Under the pieces are notes generated by a model, which made no database searches, was not told the origin of the DNA, and saw only the letters and a program-made list of their open reading frames with translations. A stretch of DNA of 64,000 nucleotides, from contig CAMHUC010000003.1 in assembly GCA_946188155.1 (NCBI GenBank), positions 1 to 64,000 of the forward strand, in the 5' to 3' direction. Shown here in pieces: positions 1 through 7,571 of this stretch. This stretch comes from an uncultured bacterium. Its GTDB lineage: Bacteria > Bacteroidota > Bacteroidia > Bacteroidales > Bacteroidaceae. The translations under genes were made by a program, and so were the position numbers. Position 1 is the stretch's first letter. The number at the start of each line of letters is the position of its first letter.

Positions 1-122
1 TTTCCAAAGCCCTTTTCAAAATCTCACGGCACGGGGTTTACTGATGGCTTACGTTCAGTTCACTTATGGGCAAAAAAACACCTGATAGTTTGAATTGCTT
101 CAGGGACTACCAGGAATGAACG

Positions 123-455
123 ATGCAAAGATACGATAAATATCTGAATTATCCAAATATTTTCGCATATATTTGCATATATGCCATCTTTTTTCTCTTT
201 TCAGGCCAGTCTGGTGATGAAAAGTGGTCAAATACACATAATTTTGCTGCATTCTCTACCAACGTGATCTATATAAAAGTTTTATTGAAGGATAATAGAG
301 CTACTTATGAGGATTTAGCTAAAATCATCGGAGTGGACAGGACTACTATTAGACGTAATATTGCAGTTTTAAAGGAAATAGGCGCTATTAGACGTGTGGG
401 TGAGGATAAAAATGGATATTGGGAAGTGCTAATAGCCATTGATAATGTTGTTTAG
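123..455 (+). pseudogene. C-terminal winged-helix remnant of an ATP-binding/transcriptional regulator
   Basis: The open frame is 110 codons. Only the second half looks like protein: about residues 58-105 form a winged helix-turn-helix (ATYEDLAKIIGVDRTTIRRN followed by a wing ending GYWEV). This resembles the extreme C-terminus of Bacteroidales AlbA_2/divergent AAA-4 ATP-binding regulators, which are normally several hundred residues long. The first 40 residues are AT-rich and hydrophobic and look like non-coding DNA read through. A stop codon at 117-119 closes the frame upstream, and no catalytic domain is visible in bases 1-122. I therefore infer a degraded 3' end rather than a functional small regulator. 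A short free-standing HTH protein starting at an internal codon cannot be ruled out. Confidence 0.45.
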
Positions 456-500
456 GGGGCTTATTCAGTGGTGCAAATGTGGTGCAGTTAAGACAAAAGA

Positions 501-539
501 AAAAGAGCAAATAATTGATATTCAATTGCTTGCTCTTTT
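501..539 (-). terminator. Terminator of tRNA-Arg
   Basis: Inverted repeat AAAAGAGCA (501-509) and TGCTCTTTT (531-539), with a second inner pairing AATTGA/TCAATT. It lies directly 3' of the minus-strand tRNA and has a T-rich tail on that strand. It could also serve the plus-strand remnant ending at 455. Confidence 0.7.
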
Positions 540-546
540 CTTAAAG

Positions 547-620
547 TGATCCCGTTGGGATTCAAACCCAAGACCTTCAGAACCGGAATCTGACGCTCTA
601 TTCAGCTAAGCTACGGGACC
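547..620 (-). tRNA. tRNA-Arg (anticodon CCG)
   Basis: The minus strand folds as a full 74-nt cloverleaf. The acceptor stem is GGTCCCG (from 620) with CGGGATC (to 548), carrying one G-U pair, and the discriminator A is at 547. The anticodon stem is TCAGA/TCTGA around the loop TTCCGGT, so the anticodon is CCG, reading the arginine codon CGG. The T arm is TTGGG-TTTGAAT-CCCAA. The 3' CCA is not encoded. A TAACTTTG box lies about 22 bp upstream and a terminator hairpin follows, so this is a stand-alone transcription unit. Confidence 0.95.
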
Positions 621-641
621 GGAATTGCTCGAAAGCGAGTG

Positions 642-649
642 CAAAGTTA
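642..649 (-). promoter_or_regulatory. -7 promoter box for tRNA-Arg
   Basis: The minus strand reads TAACTTTG, a match to the Bacteroidetes primary sigma -7 consensus TAnnTTTG, 22 bp upstream of the tRNA 5' end. No clear -33 TTTG was found at the expected spacing. Confidence 0.6.
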
Positions 650-800
650 CAACTTTTCTTTGAACTATGAAATAAGAGCTTTGAACTTTATGATTTGTTA
701 ACTGTGAGCGGCGGTGCGCAAATTGTTAGCAGAAATCAAGGAATTGTGTCATTTTGCGAAAATAATTCGGGTTTTGCTTGCAGAATTGCAATAAATGTGA

Positions 801-808
801 TACCTTTG
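801..808 (+). promoter_or_regulatory. -7 promoter box for asnA
   Basis: TACCTTTG, 25 bp before the asnA ATG, matches TAnnTTTG. A TTG lies about 20 bp upstream. An AAGGA about 5 bp before the ATG may act as a weak ribosome-binding site. Confidence 0.65.
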
Positions 809-833
809 CGGGCAAAATTAAACAATCAAGGAT

Positions 834-1871
834 ATGGGACAAGTAATAAGACCTGTGAACTATGAGCCTCTGCTGGACATGAAGCAGACGGAGCAGGGTA
901 TCAAACTGATCAAGGAGTTCTTCCAGCAAAATCTCTCCACGGAGTTGCGCCTGCGGCGGGTGACGGCTCCGCTATTCGTGCTGAAAGGCCTTGGCATCAA
1001 CGACGACCTGAATGGCGTGGAGCGTGCTGTGACCTTCCCCATCAAGGACTTGGGCGACGCTCAGGCCGAGGTGGTCCATTCGCTTGCCAAGTGGAAGCGG
1101 CTGTCGCTGGCGGAGTACCAGATAGAGCCTGGCTATGGCATCTATACTGACATGAACGCCATCCGTGCCGACGAGGAGCTTGACAATCTGCACTCGCTCT
1201 ACGTGGACCAGTGGGACTGGGAGGCTGTGATTCGTAGGGAGGATCGCAGTGTGGCTTTCTTGAAGAATATCGTGGAGCGGATCTATGCTGCCATCCGTCG
1301 TACGGAATATCTGACGTGCGAGACATATCCCCAGATTAAGCCGTTCCTCCCGGAGAAGATCCACTTCATCCACGCTGAGGACCTGCTTGCGATGTATCCT
1401 GACAAGTCGGCCAAGGAGCGCGAGGATGCTATTTGTGAGAAATACGGTGCCGTATTCATAATAGGTATTGGTGGCAAGCTGGCCAATGGCGAGAAGCACG
1501 ACGGGCGTGCTCCCGACTATGATGACTGGTCGACAGTGGCCGAGGATGGGCGTAAGGGGCTGAATGGCGACATTTTGATATGGTATCCTGTTCTGAACCG
1601 TTCGTTCGAGCTTTCGTCGATGGGTATCCGTGTTGACAAGGAGAGCCTGCTGCGCCAGCTGAAGCTGGAGGGCAAGGAGGAGCGCGAGCAGCTTTTCTTC
1701 CACCAGCAGCTGCTTCAGGGCAAGTTGCCTCTCAGCATCGGCGGCGGTATCGGCCAGAGCCGTCTGTGCATGGTGCTGCTCCACAAGGGGCATATCGGTG
1801 AGATTCAGGCTTCTATATGGCCTGAGGACATGCGCAGGGAGTGCAAGGCGCTGGGGATGAACCTGATTTAA
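834..1871 (+). CDS. asnA: Aspartate-ammonia ligase (asparagine synthetase A)
   Basis: The 345-residue product matches AsnA along its whole length, which is usually 330-345 residues. AsnA makes asparagine from aspartate, ammonia and ATP and is a cytosolic relative of class II aminoacyl-tRNA synthetases. Recognisable segments are the N-terminal RRVTAPLFV, the central SLAKWKRLSLAEY and YTDMNAIRADE, and the C-terminal SIGGGIGQSRLCMVLL, the nucleotide-binding class II motif region. The start is set by the TACCTTTG box at 801-808. The gene converges on dnaX and the two stop codons share the palindrome TTAA. No frameshift or missing catalytic segment is seen. The assignment is secure. Confidence 0.96.
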   Translation: MGQVIRPVNYEPLLDMKQTEQGIKLIKEFFQQNLSTELRLRRVTAPLFVLKGLGINDDLNGVERAVTFPIKDLGDAQAEVVHSLAKWKRLSLAEYQIEPGYGIYTDMNAIRADEELDNLHSLYVDQWDWEAVIRREDRSVAFLKNIVERIYAAIRRTEYLTCETYPQIKPFLPEKIHFIHAEDLLAMYPDKSAKEREDAICEKYGAVFIIGIGGKLANGEKHDGRAPDYDDWSTVAEDGRKGLNGDILIWYPVLNRSFELSSMGIRVDKESLLRQLKLEGKEEREQLFFHQQLLQGKLPLSIGGGIGQSRLCMVLLHKGHIGEIQASIWPEDMRRECKALGMNLI

Positions 1872-3694
1872 GCCAGTTCGAGATTGAAGGCCTGTCGTAG
1901 TTTCTCTACGGCAGGGTTTTCTTTGCTCATCAGCTCAAACTGCTCCCGGCGTGTGAGTATCTTTGCCTGTTCAGGCTTGTCGCTGACGATGATGTCGAGT
2001 GATATCTGATTGTTGTGCAGATAGATCTGCAGGGTCTTGACGATACTCCTCAGAATGGCTTCCATCTCCTGCTTGACGAGGGTGTTCTCTACCGTTACCT
2101 GTAGTCGAGGCATATCGGTAATGACGGGGGCCATGTTTTTCATTCGTGTGGCGATGCCGATGAGTTCTTGTCGCTGCTGCGGCATGCGGTTGCACATTGA
2201 GAGCCATTGGAATTCGAGGTCTTCCTGCGTGAAGGGCTGGTCCTCGGAGTGCTGTGCCGACTTCGTGTCGGCGATGCTGCCGGGTATGATGTTCATCTTC
2301 GAAGGCTTCTGCTTCTGGCGGAGGTTACTCCAGGAGAAGCCGATGTTCTTCAGTGTCGGGGCTGCGGGGGCAGGCGACTCTGGGGTACGTGGGTGCGGCG
2401 ACGCGGGGGTAGTGGAGATGGGCTGTGGTGGATTCTGCCCTTCGTTGCTATTCTCCTTCGTCCTTCGTCCTTCGTCCTTTGTTGCAGTGCTCTCAGCCGC
2501 GGCTACCTGCGGGGCCGCTTTCTTGGGCTGAGTGGACTGAATCAGTTGTTTGAACAGGGATTTTAATCTTCTGGGGCGGCGCCCCGCGCTTGCCCCCTCG
2601 TCGGGCTGTGTGATTTGTGCTATCTCGATCAGGGTGAGTTCTACGAGCAGCCTTTTGTTGGATGACTGGCGGTAGTTGATGTCGCACTGGTTCATCAGTC
2701 GCAGTGCCTGATAGAGAAATCGCGTGTCAGCCTTTTGGGCTTGTTGCTGAAAGCGCTGGCGCTGCTGGTCGCTCACCTCGAGCAGTGACAGTGTCTGGGC
2801 GTCCTTGGCCATGAGCACATTGCGGACGTGGCGGGCCAACCCCTGAATAAGCAGTCCGCCGTCGAACCCGTTGTTTATCACCTTGTTGAGCAGCAGCATG
2901 ATGTCGCTCACCTTATTGTCAATGGCGAGGTCGATGATTTGGAAATAGTTCTCGGCGTCGAGCACGTTGAGGTCTTCGATGACCTTCTGATAGGTGATGT
3001 TTCCCTGGCAGAAGCTGGCCGCCTGGTCGAAGATGGAGAGGGCGTCGCGCATGCCTCCGTCGGCCTTCTCGGCGATGACGGCAAGAGCCTCATCCTCGTA
3101 GGTGATGCCCTCCTGGCTGGCAACGCGCTTCAGGTGGTCGATGGTGTTGCGTATGGTCATGCGCTCGAAGTCGTAGATTTGGCATCTCGAGAGGATGGTG
3201 GGCAGTATCTTGTGCTTCTCGGTGGTGGCCAGGATGAAGATGACGTGTGCCGGCGGTTCCTCCAGAGTCTTGAGGAAGGCGTTGAAAGCTGCTGTGGAGA
3301 GCATGTGTACCTCGTCGATGATGAACACCTTGTAGCGTCCCAACTGCGGCGGTATGCGTGTCTGCTCCATTAGTGTCTTGATGTGCTCCACGGAGTTGTT
3401 CGAGGCGGCGTCGAGCTCGAAGATGTTGAGCGAGCGCTGTTCGTTGAACGAGAGGCACGACTCGCACTCGTTGCAGGCTTCACCGTCGGCCGTGGGGTTC
3501 TGGCAGTTGATGGCCTTGGCGAAGATGCGTGCGCATGTTGTCTTTCCTACGCCTCGCGGGCCGCAGAAGAGGTAGGCGTGGGCCAGTTTCCCGCTCTTGA
3601 CGGCGTTTTTCAGCGTGGTGGTGAGTGCTGTCTGCCCCACCACGGAGCTGAATGAAAGTGGTCTGTACTTTCGTGCAGAAACGATATATTCCAT
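1868..3694 (-). CDS. dnaX: DNA polymerase III subunit gamma/tau
   Basis: Clamp-loader ATPase of the replisome. I start it at the ATG at 3694 (MEYIVSARKYRPLSF), giving 608 residues. The longer frame adds 15 residues that would overlap the TATCTTTG promoter box at 3719-3726. From this start I see Walker A GPRGVGKTT (about 45-53), four zinc-ligand cysteines (about 64, 74, 77, 80), Walker B DEVH (127-130) and the SRC arginine-finger motif (169-171), then domain III and a poorly conserved tau tail. The linker before the tail is low-complexity and includes a CTTCGTC heptamer array (2453-2480), read as a Lys/Asp/Glu/Arg-rich stretch. The gene is divergent from the cell-division gene. Confidence 0.95.
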   Translation of the reverse strand: MEYIVSARKYRPLSFSSVVGQTALTTTLKNAVKSGKLAHAYLFCGPRGVGKTTCARIFAKAINCQNPTADGEACNECESCLSFNEQRSLNIFELDAASNNSVEHIKTLMEQTRIPPQLGRYKVFIIDEVHMLSTAAFNAFLKTLEEPPAHVIFILATTEKHKILPTILSRCQIYDFERMTIRNTIDHLKRVASQEGITYEDEALAVIAEKADGGMRDALSIFDQAASFCQGNITYQKVIEDLNVLDAENYFQIIDLAIDNKVSDIMLLLNKVINNGFDGGLLIQGLARHVRNVLMAKDAQTLSLLEVSDQQRQRFQQQAQKADTRFLYQALRLMNQCDINYRQSSNKRLLVELTLIEIAQITQPDEGASAGRRPRRLKSLFKQLIQSTQPKKAAPQVAAAESTATKDEGRRTKENSNEGQNPPQPISTTPASPHPRTPESPAPAAPTLKNIGFSWSNLRQKQKPSKMNIIPGSIADTKSAQHSEDQPFTQEDLEFQWLSMCNRMPQQRQELIGIATRMKNMAPVITDMPRLQVTVENTLVKQEMEAILRSIVKTLQIYLHNNQISLDIIVSDKPEQAKILTRREQFELMSKENPAVEKLRQAFNLELA

Positions 3695-3718
3695 AAGTGC
3701 TATTGATAAATTCTGCTG

Positions 3719-3726
3719 CAAAGATA
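3719..3726 (-). promoter_or_regulatory. -7 promoter box for dnaX
   Basis: The minus strand reads TATCTTTG, 24 bp upstream of the chosen dnaX start. It supports starting dnaX at 3694 rather than 3739. Confidence 0.6.
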
Positions 3727-3735
3727 CGAAATAAT

Positions 3736-3768
3736 TCATAATTCATAATGCATAATTCATAATTTTTA
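3736..3768. repeat. ATTCATA heptamer array between divergent promoters
   Basis: About four copies of the 7-nt unit ATTCATA with one variant (ATGCATA) fill the space between the dnaX and cell-division gene -7 boxes. It is one of many heptamer arrays in this window. Confidence 0.85.
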
Positions 3769-3770
3769 TG

Positions 3771-3778
3771 TAATTTTG
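3771..3778 (+). promoter_or_regulatory. -7 promoter box for the DivIC/FtsB-like gene
   Basis: TAATTTTG, 10 bp before the ATG at 3789. This implies a very short 5' leader. Confidence 0.55.
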
Positions 3779-3788
3779 CGGCTGAAAT

Positions 3789-4148
3789 ATGAAAGTAGTA
3801 GACCGTATCAAGACATTCGCCCTGAAAGTGTGGCGTTCGCAGGCCCTGAAGTATGCCGTGGTCTGCATCCTCGGTGTGCTCATCGTGGGCTTCATCGACG
3901 ATAACAGTGTGATGAGTCATTTGAAGAATCAGCACCGTATCGGCGAATTGCAGGAGGAGATTGACAAATACAATGCCGAGTTCCGCCGCGATCAGGCTCA
4001 GATCCGTGAGCTCGACCGTAATCCGAAGGCCATCGAGAAGATAGCCCGCGAGCGCTATTACATGAAGGCCGACGATGAGGACATCTTCATCCTGAGCGAC
4101 GATGACCGCACCCCTAATTCTATCGTTGACAATGAGACAGCTGAGTAA
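3789..4148 (+). CDS. Septum formation initiator, DivIC/FtsB family
   Basis: A 119-residue single-pass membrane protein. It has a short basic cytoplasmic N-terminus, one transmembrane helix at about residues 20-38 (YAVVCILGVLIVGFI), a periplasmic coiled coil (about 45-80, QHRIGELQEEIDKYNAEF) and the family signature NPKAIEKIARERYYMK. Proteins of this family join FtsL and FtsQ/DivIB in the divisome and link septal wall synthesis to FtsZ. The gene begins a plus-strand run; the next gene overlaps its 3' end by 17 nt. Family assignment is secure. Whether it is DivIC or FtsB is a matter of naming. Confidence 0.88.
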   Translation: MKVVDRIKTFALKVWRSQALKYAVVCILGVLIVGFIDDNSVMSHLKNQHRIGELQEEIDKYNAEFRRDQAQIRELDRNPKAIEKIARERYYMKADDEDIFILSDDDRTPNSIVDNETAE

Positions 4149-4521
4149 GACTGAGAACCTGATATTCCTTATAGGGGCCGTGCTGCTGGTCGTAGGGGCT
4201 GGCGGCAGTATCCTGATGTGGCCTGGTGCGCCCTATGTGTTTGCCGTAGGGGCCGTCTGCTTCACTTCGATGCAGATGCTGCAGCGCTACGAGGGAAAGA
4301 GCATGGTGATCAGGCGCCTGAGGCGCATCATGCTGCTGAGCGACTTCCTCTTCCTGCTGTCAGCCCTGCTGATGTTTGCCAGTCAGGAGAATTTCTTGGG
4401 ATTGCCGCACGTCACTTATATAGAATATGTGTACCGCAAGTGGGTCATCACGCTGCTTATCGCAGCCATCCTTCAGCTCTATACAACGCACAGAATAGCC
4501 AATGAACTGGCAAAAGAATAA
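4132..4521 (+). CDS. Four-helix integral membrane protein of unknown function
   Basis: I start it at the ATG at 4132 (MRQLSKTENLIFLIG), giving 129 residues. A longer reading from 4102 would overlap the preceding gene further. Four hydrophobic segments are visible: about residues 9-27, 33-48, 66-83 and 104-121. There are no charged active-site residues and no family I can name. It overlaps the end of the DivIC/FtsB-like gene by 17 nt, so the two are probably translationally coupled. Small conserved membrane proteins in this position are common in Bacteroidales, but I infer no function. The spacer to the next gene contains a separate promoter. Confidence 0.75.
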   Translation: MRQLSKTENLIFLIGAVLLVVGAGGSILMWPGAPYVFAVGAVCFTSMQMLQRYEGKSMVIRRLRRIMLLSDFLFLLSALLMFASQENFLGLPHVTYIEYVYRKWVITLLIAAILQLYTTHRIANELAKE

Positions 4522-4592
4522 AAAAAACTATAAAAGAATGCGCATTTGTTTTAAAATGCGCAAATTTTTTTTTCTTATTCAATATAACGTTG

Positions 4593-4600
4593 TACATTTG
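4593..4600 (+). promoter_or_regulatory. -7 promoter box for the lipoprotein-pyrC-MetH reactivation operon
   Basis: TACATTTG, 18 bp before the ATG at 4619, preceded by a long T tract. It fixes the lipoprotein start downstream of the longer open frame and implies a new transcription unit here. Confidence 0.6.
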
Positions 4601-4618
4601 CATCGAAAACAAATCGAT

Positions 4619-5428
4619 ATGAACAAAGTAGTATATACATTGGTTACGGTTCTGGCGATGACATCGTGTGCCGAGTCCTATAACATACAGGGCTCCTCCA
4701 CTGTCTCTTCGCTCGATGGCAGTAAGCTCTATCTGAAGGCAGTCAAGGATCAGGAACTGAAGAATATCGACTCCTGCGACGTGGTACACGGCAAGTTCCG
4801 CTTTGCCGGCTTGCTGGACACTGTCCGCATGGCAAGTCTCTATATGGACGACGAGAGCATCATGCCCGTCGTGGTGGAGAAGGGGGAGATAGAGGTGAAG
4901 ATTGACAATGCCAACCAGCGTGTCAGCGGTACGCCTCTGAACGACAAGCTCTACGAGTTCATCACCCTTCACAACCAGCTGAACAACGAGATGGGTGAAC
5001 TCTCGCACAAGCAGAGCCAGATGCTGCTCGACGGTATCGACGAGCAGGTCATCAACCGCCAGCTCAATGAGGAGGCTGCCCGTATCGCCCAGCAGGAGGA
5101 CAGCCTGGTGACCAATTTCATCGTCGACAATTTCGACAATGTCTTAGGCCCCGGCGTATTTATGATGATGACTGCCGGCTATCCTTACCCCGTGCTCACC
5201 CCTCAGATAGAGGACATCATGAGCAAAGCCACGAAGAAGTTCAAGGAAGATGCCTACGTGAAGGAGTACTACCGGGTGGCCAATGAGATACAGGCTCGCC
5301 AGAACGGACTGGTTGACGACACCACGGCCGCAGAGCCGGCTCCTGCTGCCCCTGTGGCTCCGGCAGCCCCCAGCGTGCTGGCTCCCGACTCGCTGCATAC
5401 CCCGCTCACCAATGCCCCGCAGCCATGA
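4619..5428 (+). CDS. DUF4369-like lipoprotein
   Basis: Start at 4619 (MNKVVYTLVTVLAMTSC) because it follows the TACATTTG box. This gives 269 residues, with a lipobox ending in Cys at about residue 17. The N-terminal part (SSLDGSKLYLKAV, then a VVHGKFRFAG strand) looks like DUF4369, a beta-rich domain usually found before a thioredoxin-like domain in Bacteroidetes envelope proteins. No CxxC motif is present, so any disulfide role is missing here. A helical middle region follows, and the last 35 residues are rich in Ala and Pro. It overlaps pyrC by 4 nt (ATGA), so the two are coupled. Confidence 0.75.
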   Translation: MNKVVYTLVTVLAMTSCAESYNIQGSSTVSSLDGSKLYLKAVKDQELKNIDSCDVVHGKFRFAGLLDTVRMASLYMDDESIMPVVVEKGEIEVKIDNANQRVSGTPLNDKLYEFITLHNQLNNEMGELSHKQSQMLLDGIDEQVINRQLNEEAARIAQQEDSLVTNFIVDNFDNVLGPGVFMMMTAGYPYPVLTPQIEDIMSKATKKFKEDAYVKEYYRVANEIQARQNGLVDDTTAAEPAPAAPVAPAAPSVLAPDSLHTPLTNAPQP

Positions 5429-6765
5429 AAACCCTGGTGAAAGGCGCAACCATCGTCAATGAAGGCGAGACCTACGATGCCTCCATCCTGATCGACGGAG
5501 AGCAGATACGGCAGATTATCCGCAATACACAGCAGCCTGAAGCAGCGGCCGACGAGGTCATTGATGCTTCAGGCTGCTTCATGCTTCCCGGCATCATCGA
5601 CGACCATGTACACTTCCGCGAGCCAGGCATGACGGAGAAGGCCGACATCGAGAGCGAGAGCAGGGCGGCGGCGGCAGGGGGAGTGACCACCTACTTCGAC
5701 ATGCCGAACACCATCCCGCAGACCACCACCCTGGAGGCTCTTCAGGAGAAGCAGCGGCTGGCTGCCCGGAAGAGCCACGTGAACTACAGCTTCTTCTTTG
5801 GTGCCACGAACGATAATGCAGGCCTCTTTCCCCGCTTAGACGTTCATCGCGTGCCAGGCATCAAGCTCTTTATGGGTTCTTCGACGGGTGACATGCTCGT
5901 CGACCGCCGTGAGGCCCTGGAGCGCATCTTCGCCACGGCTTCGCTGCCTATTATGGCCCACTGCGAGGACACGGCCATCATCAGTCGCAACATGGCTCTG
6001 GCCAAGCAGAAATATGGCGATGACCCCGACGTCGCCCATCATCCCGAGATCCGCAGCGAGGAAGCGTGCTATGAGAGCAGCCGCCTGGCCGTAGAGCTGG
6101 CTCGTAAGCATCATGCCCGCCTGCACATCGCACACCTTACGACGGCACGTGAGCTGGAACTGCTGGAACCGTCTCACCTCTCACCACTCCCCTCTCAGAT
6201 CACTGCCGAGGCCACCGTCAGCCATCTCTATTTCTCCGACCGCGACTATGCCTCGCTTGGCACCCGTATCAAGTGTAATCCCGCCATCAAGACCGAACGC
6301 GACCGTGAGGCCCTGCAGCAGGCACTCACTGATGGGCGCATCTCGGTGATAGGCACCGACCATGCGCCCCATCTGCTTTCCCAGAAAGAGGGCGGCTGTG
6401 CCCGTGCTGCCAGCGGCATGCCGATGCTGCAGTTCTCGCTTGTCACGATGCTCGAACTGGTTGACAAGGGTGTGCTCAGCCTGGAGCGGCTCGTCGAGCT
6501 GATGTGCCACAACCCGGCCCGACTGTTCGAAGTGCGCCGCCGTGGCTTTATACGTGAGGGCTATCAGGCCGACCTCGTGCTGGTGCGCCCCAATACGGGT
6601 TGGGTGGTGACGAAAGGCATGCTGCAGAGCCGTTGCGGCTGGAGTCCCATGGAGGGCCACATGTACCTATGGCGCGTGGAGCGGACTATCTGTAATGGCC
6701 ATTCCGTCTATGCCGACGGTCAGGTGGATATCAGTTATATCGGCCAGCCAGTAGAGTTCCGATGA
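5425..6765 (+). CDS. pyrC: Dihydroorotase
   Basis: The 446-residue product is a class I-type dihydroorotase of the amidohydrolase family. It cyclises N-carbamoyl-aspartate to dihydroorotate in pyrimidine synthesis. The zinc-ligand pair is His61 and His63 in DDHVHFREPG, followed by the diagnostic AAAAGGVTTYFDMPN. The catalytic Asp312 lies in GTDHAPH. Lys in GIKLFMGSSTGD and later histidines (MAHCEDT, LHIAHLTT) complete the metal site. An ACCTCTC-type heptamer remnant at about 6170-6198 encodes the insert SHLSPLPSQ in a surface loop before a beta strand. The gene overlaps its neighbours by 4 nt on both sides. Confidence 0.94.
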   Translation: MKTLVKGATIVNEGETYDASILIDGEQIRQIIRNTQQPEAAADEVIDASGCFMLPGIIDDHVHFREPGMTEKADIESESRAAAAGGVTTYFDMPNTIPQTTTLEALQEKQRLAARKSHVNYSFFFGATNDNAGLFPRLDVHRVPGIKLFMGSSTGDMLVDRREALERIFATASLPIMAHCEDTAIISRNMALAKQKYGDDPDVAHHPEIRSEEACYESSRLAVELARKHHARLHIAHLTTARELELLEPSHLSPLPSQITAEATVSHLYFSDRDYASLGTRIKCNPAIKTERDREALQQALTDGRISVIGTDHAPHLLSQKEGGCARAASGMPMLQFSLVTMLELVDKGVLSLERLVELMCHNPARLFEVRRRGFIREGYQADLVLVRPNTGWVVTKGMLQSRCGWSPMEGHMYLWRVERTICNGHSVYADGQVDISYIGQPVEFR

Positions 6766-7571
6766 AGATTGTTTTCGAGTTATCCGAAATTACGCCTTAC
6801 ATCAATTGGGCCTACTTCTATCATGCCTGGGGCATGTTGGGGAAGCCTGATGCTGAACGGCGCAAGTTGCGTCAGGAGGCCGAGGAAGCCTTAGGCCGCT
6901 GCGAGGGGCACTATCGGGCCTACGCACTCTTCCAGCTCTTCGATGCGATGAGCGACGGTGATGATATCGTCATCGCTGGTGAGGACACGCGAATACCCCT
7001 CCTTCGCCAGCAGCAGGCGGGCAGCGAATTCCTGTGCCTTGCCGACTTCATCTCCCCTCTCCCCTCTTCCCACTCCCCTCTCACCTCGAGAGTCGGCATC
7101 TTTGCCACCAGCGTCTCTGGCGGCTTAGAGGCCGACTTCGGCGCTGACCCCTATCAGAAGATGATGATGCAGCTGCTCGCCGACCGCTTGGCAGAGGCCG
7201 CTGCCGAGCGGATGCACGAACAGGTTCGCAAGCATTATTGGGGCTATGCTCACGGAGAGCATCTCTCTGTTGCCGAGATGCACCAGGAGAAGTTCGTGGG
7301 CATCCGTCCTGCCGTGGGCTATCCCTCGCTGCCTGATACCAGTCTGAACTTCGTTATCGACTCGTTGCTCGATTTCTCGCAGATAGGCATCCGTCTGACG
7401 GAGCACGGGGCCATGCGCCCTCATGCCAGCGTCTCCGGGCTGATGCTTGCTCACCCCGAAGCCCGTTATTTTTCTGTTGGTAAGATTGGCGAGGACCAGC
7501 TGCGCGACTATGCCCGTCGCCGTGGGCTCCCCGTGGAGTATCTCCGTCGTTTCCTGGCAGCTAATCTTTAG
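6762..7571 (+). CDS. Stand-alone methionine synthase (MetH) reactivation domain protein
   Basis: The 269-residue product matches only the C-terminal S-adenosylmethionine-binding activation domain of B12-dependent methionine synthase. N-terminal INWAYFYHAWG corresponds to the start of that domain; HYWGYAHGE and GIRPAVGYPSLPD (about 180-192) form the AdoMet-binding part; the last recognisable motif is SGLMLAHPEARYFSVGKI. In many bacteria this domain is fused to MetH. Here it is separate, as also occurs in other Bacteroidetes, so it should act in trans by reductive methylation of cob(II)alamin. A heptamer-derived insert (7051-7088) encodes a Ser/Pro/Leu-rich loop at about residues 97-109. The gene end overlaps the convergent phosphoesterase gene by 11 bp. 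Confidence 0.88.
   Translation: MKIVFELSEITPYINWAYFYHAWGMLGKPDAERRKLRQEAEEALGRCEGHYRAYALFQLFDAMSDGDDIVIAGEDTRIPLLRQQQAGSEFLCLADFISPLPSSHSPLTSRVGIFATSVSGGLEADFGADPYQKMMMQLLADRLAEAAAERMHEQVRKHYWGYAHGEHLSVAEMHQEKFVGIRPAVGYPSLPDTSLNFVIDSLLDFSQIGIRLTEHGAMRPHASVSGLMLAHPEARYFSVGKIGEDQLRDYARRRGLPVEYLRRFLAANL

Noticed and set aside
972..1793. Minus-strand open frame of 273 codons opposite asnA
   Set aside because: Complement frame of a well-conserved housekeeping gene with no family features.
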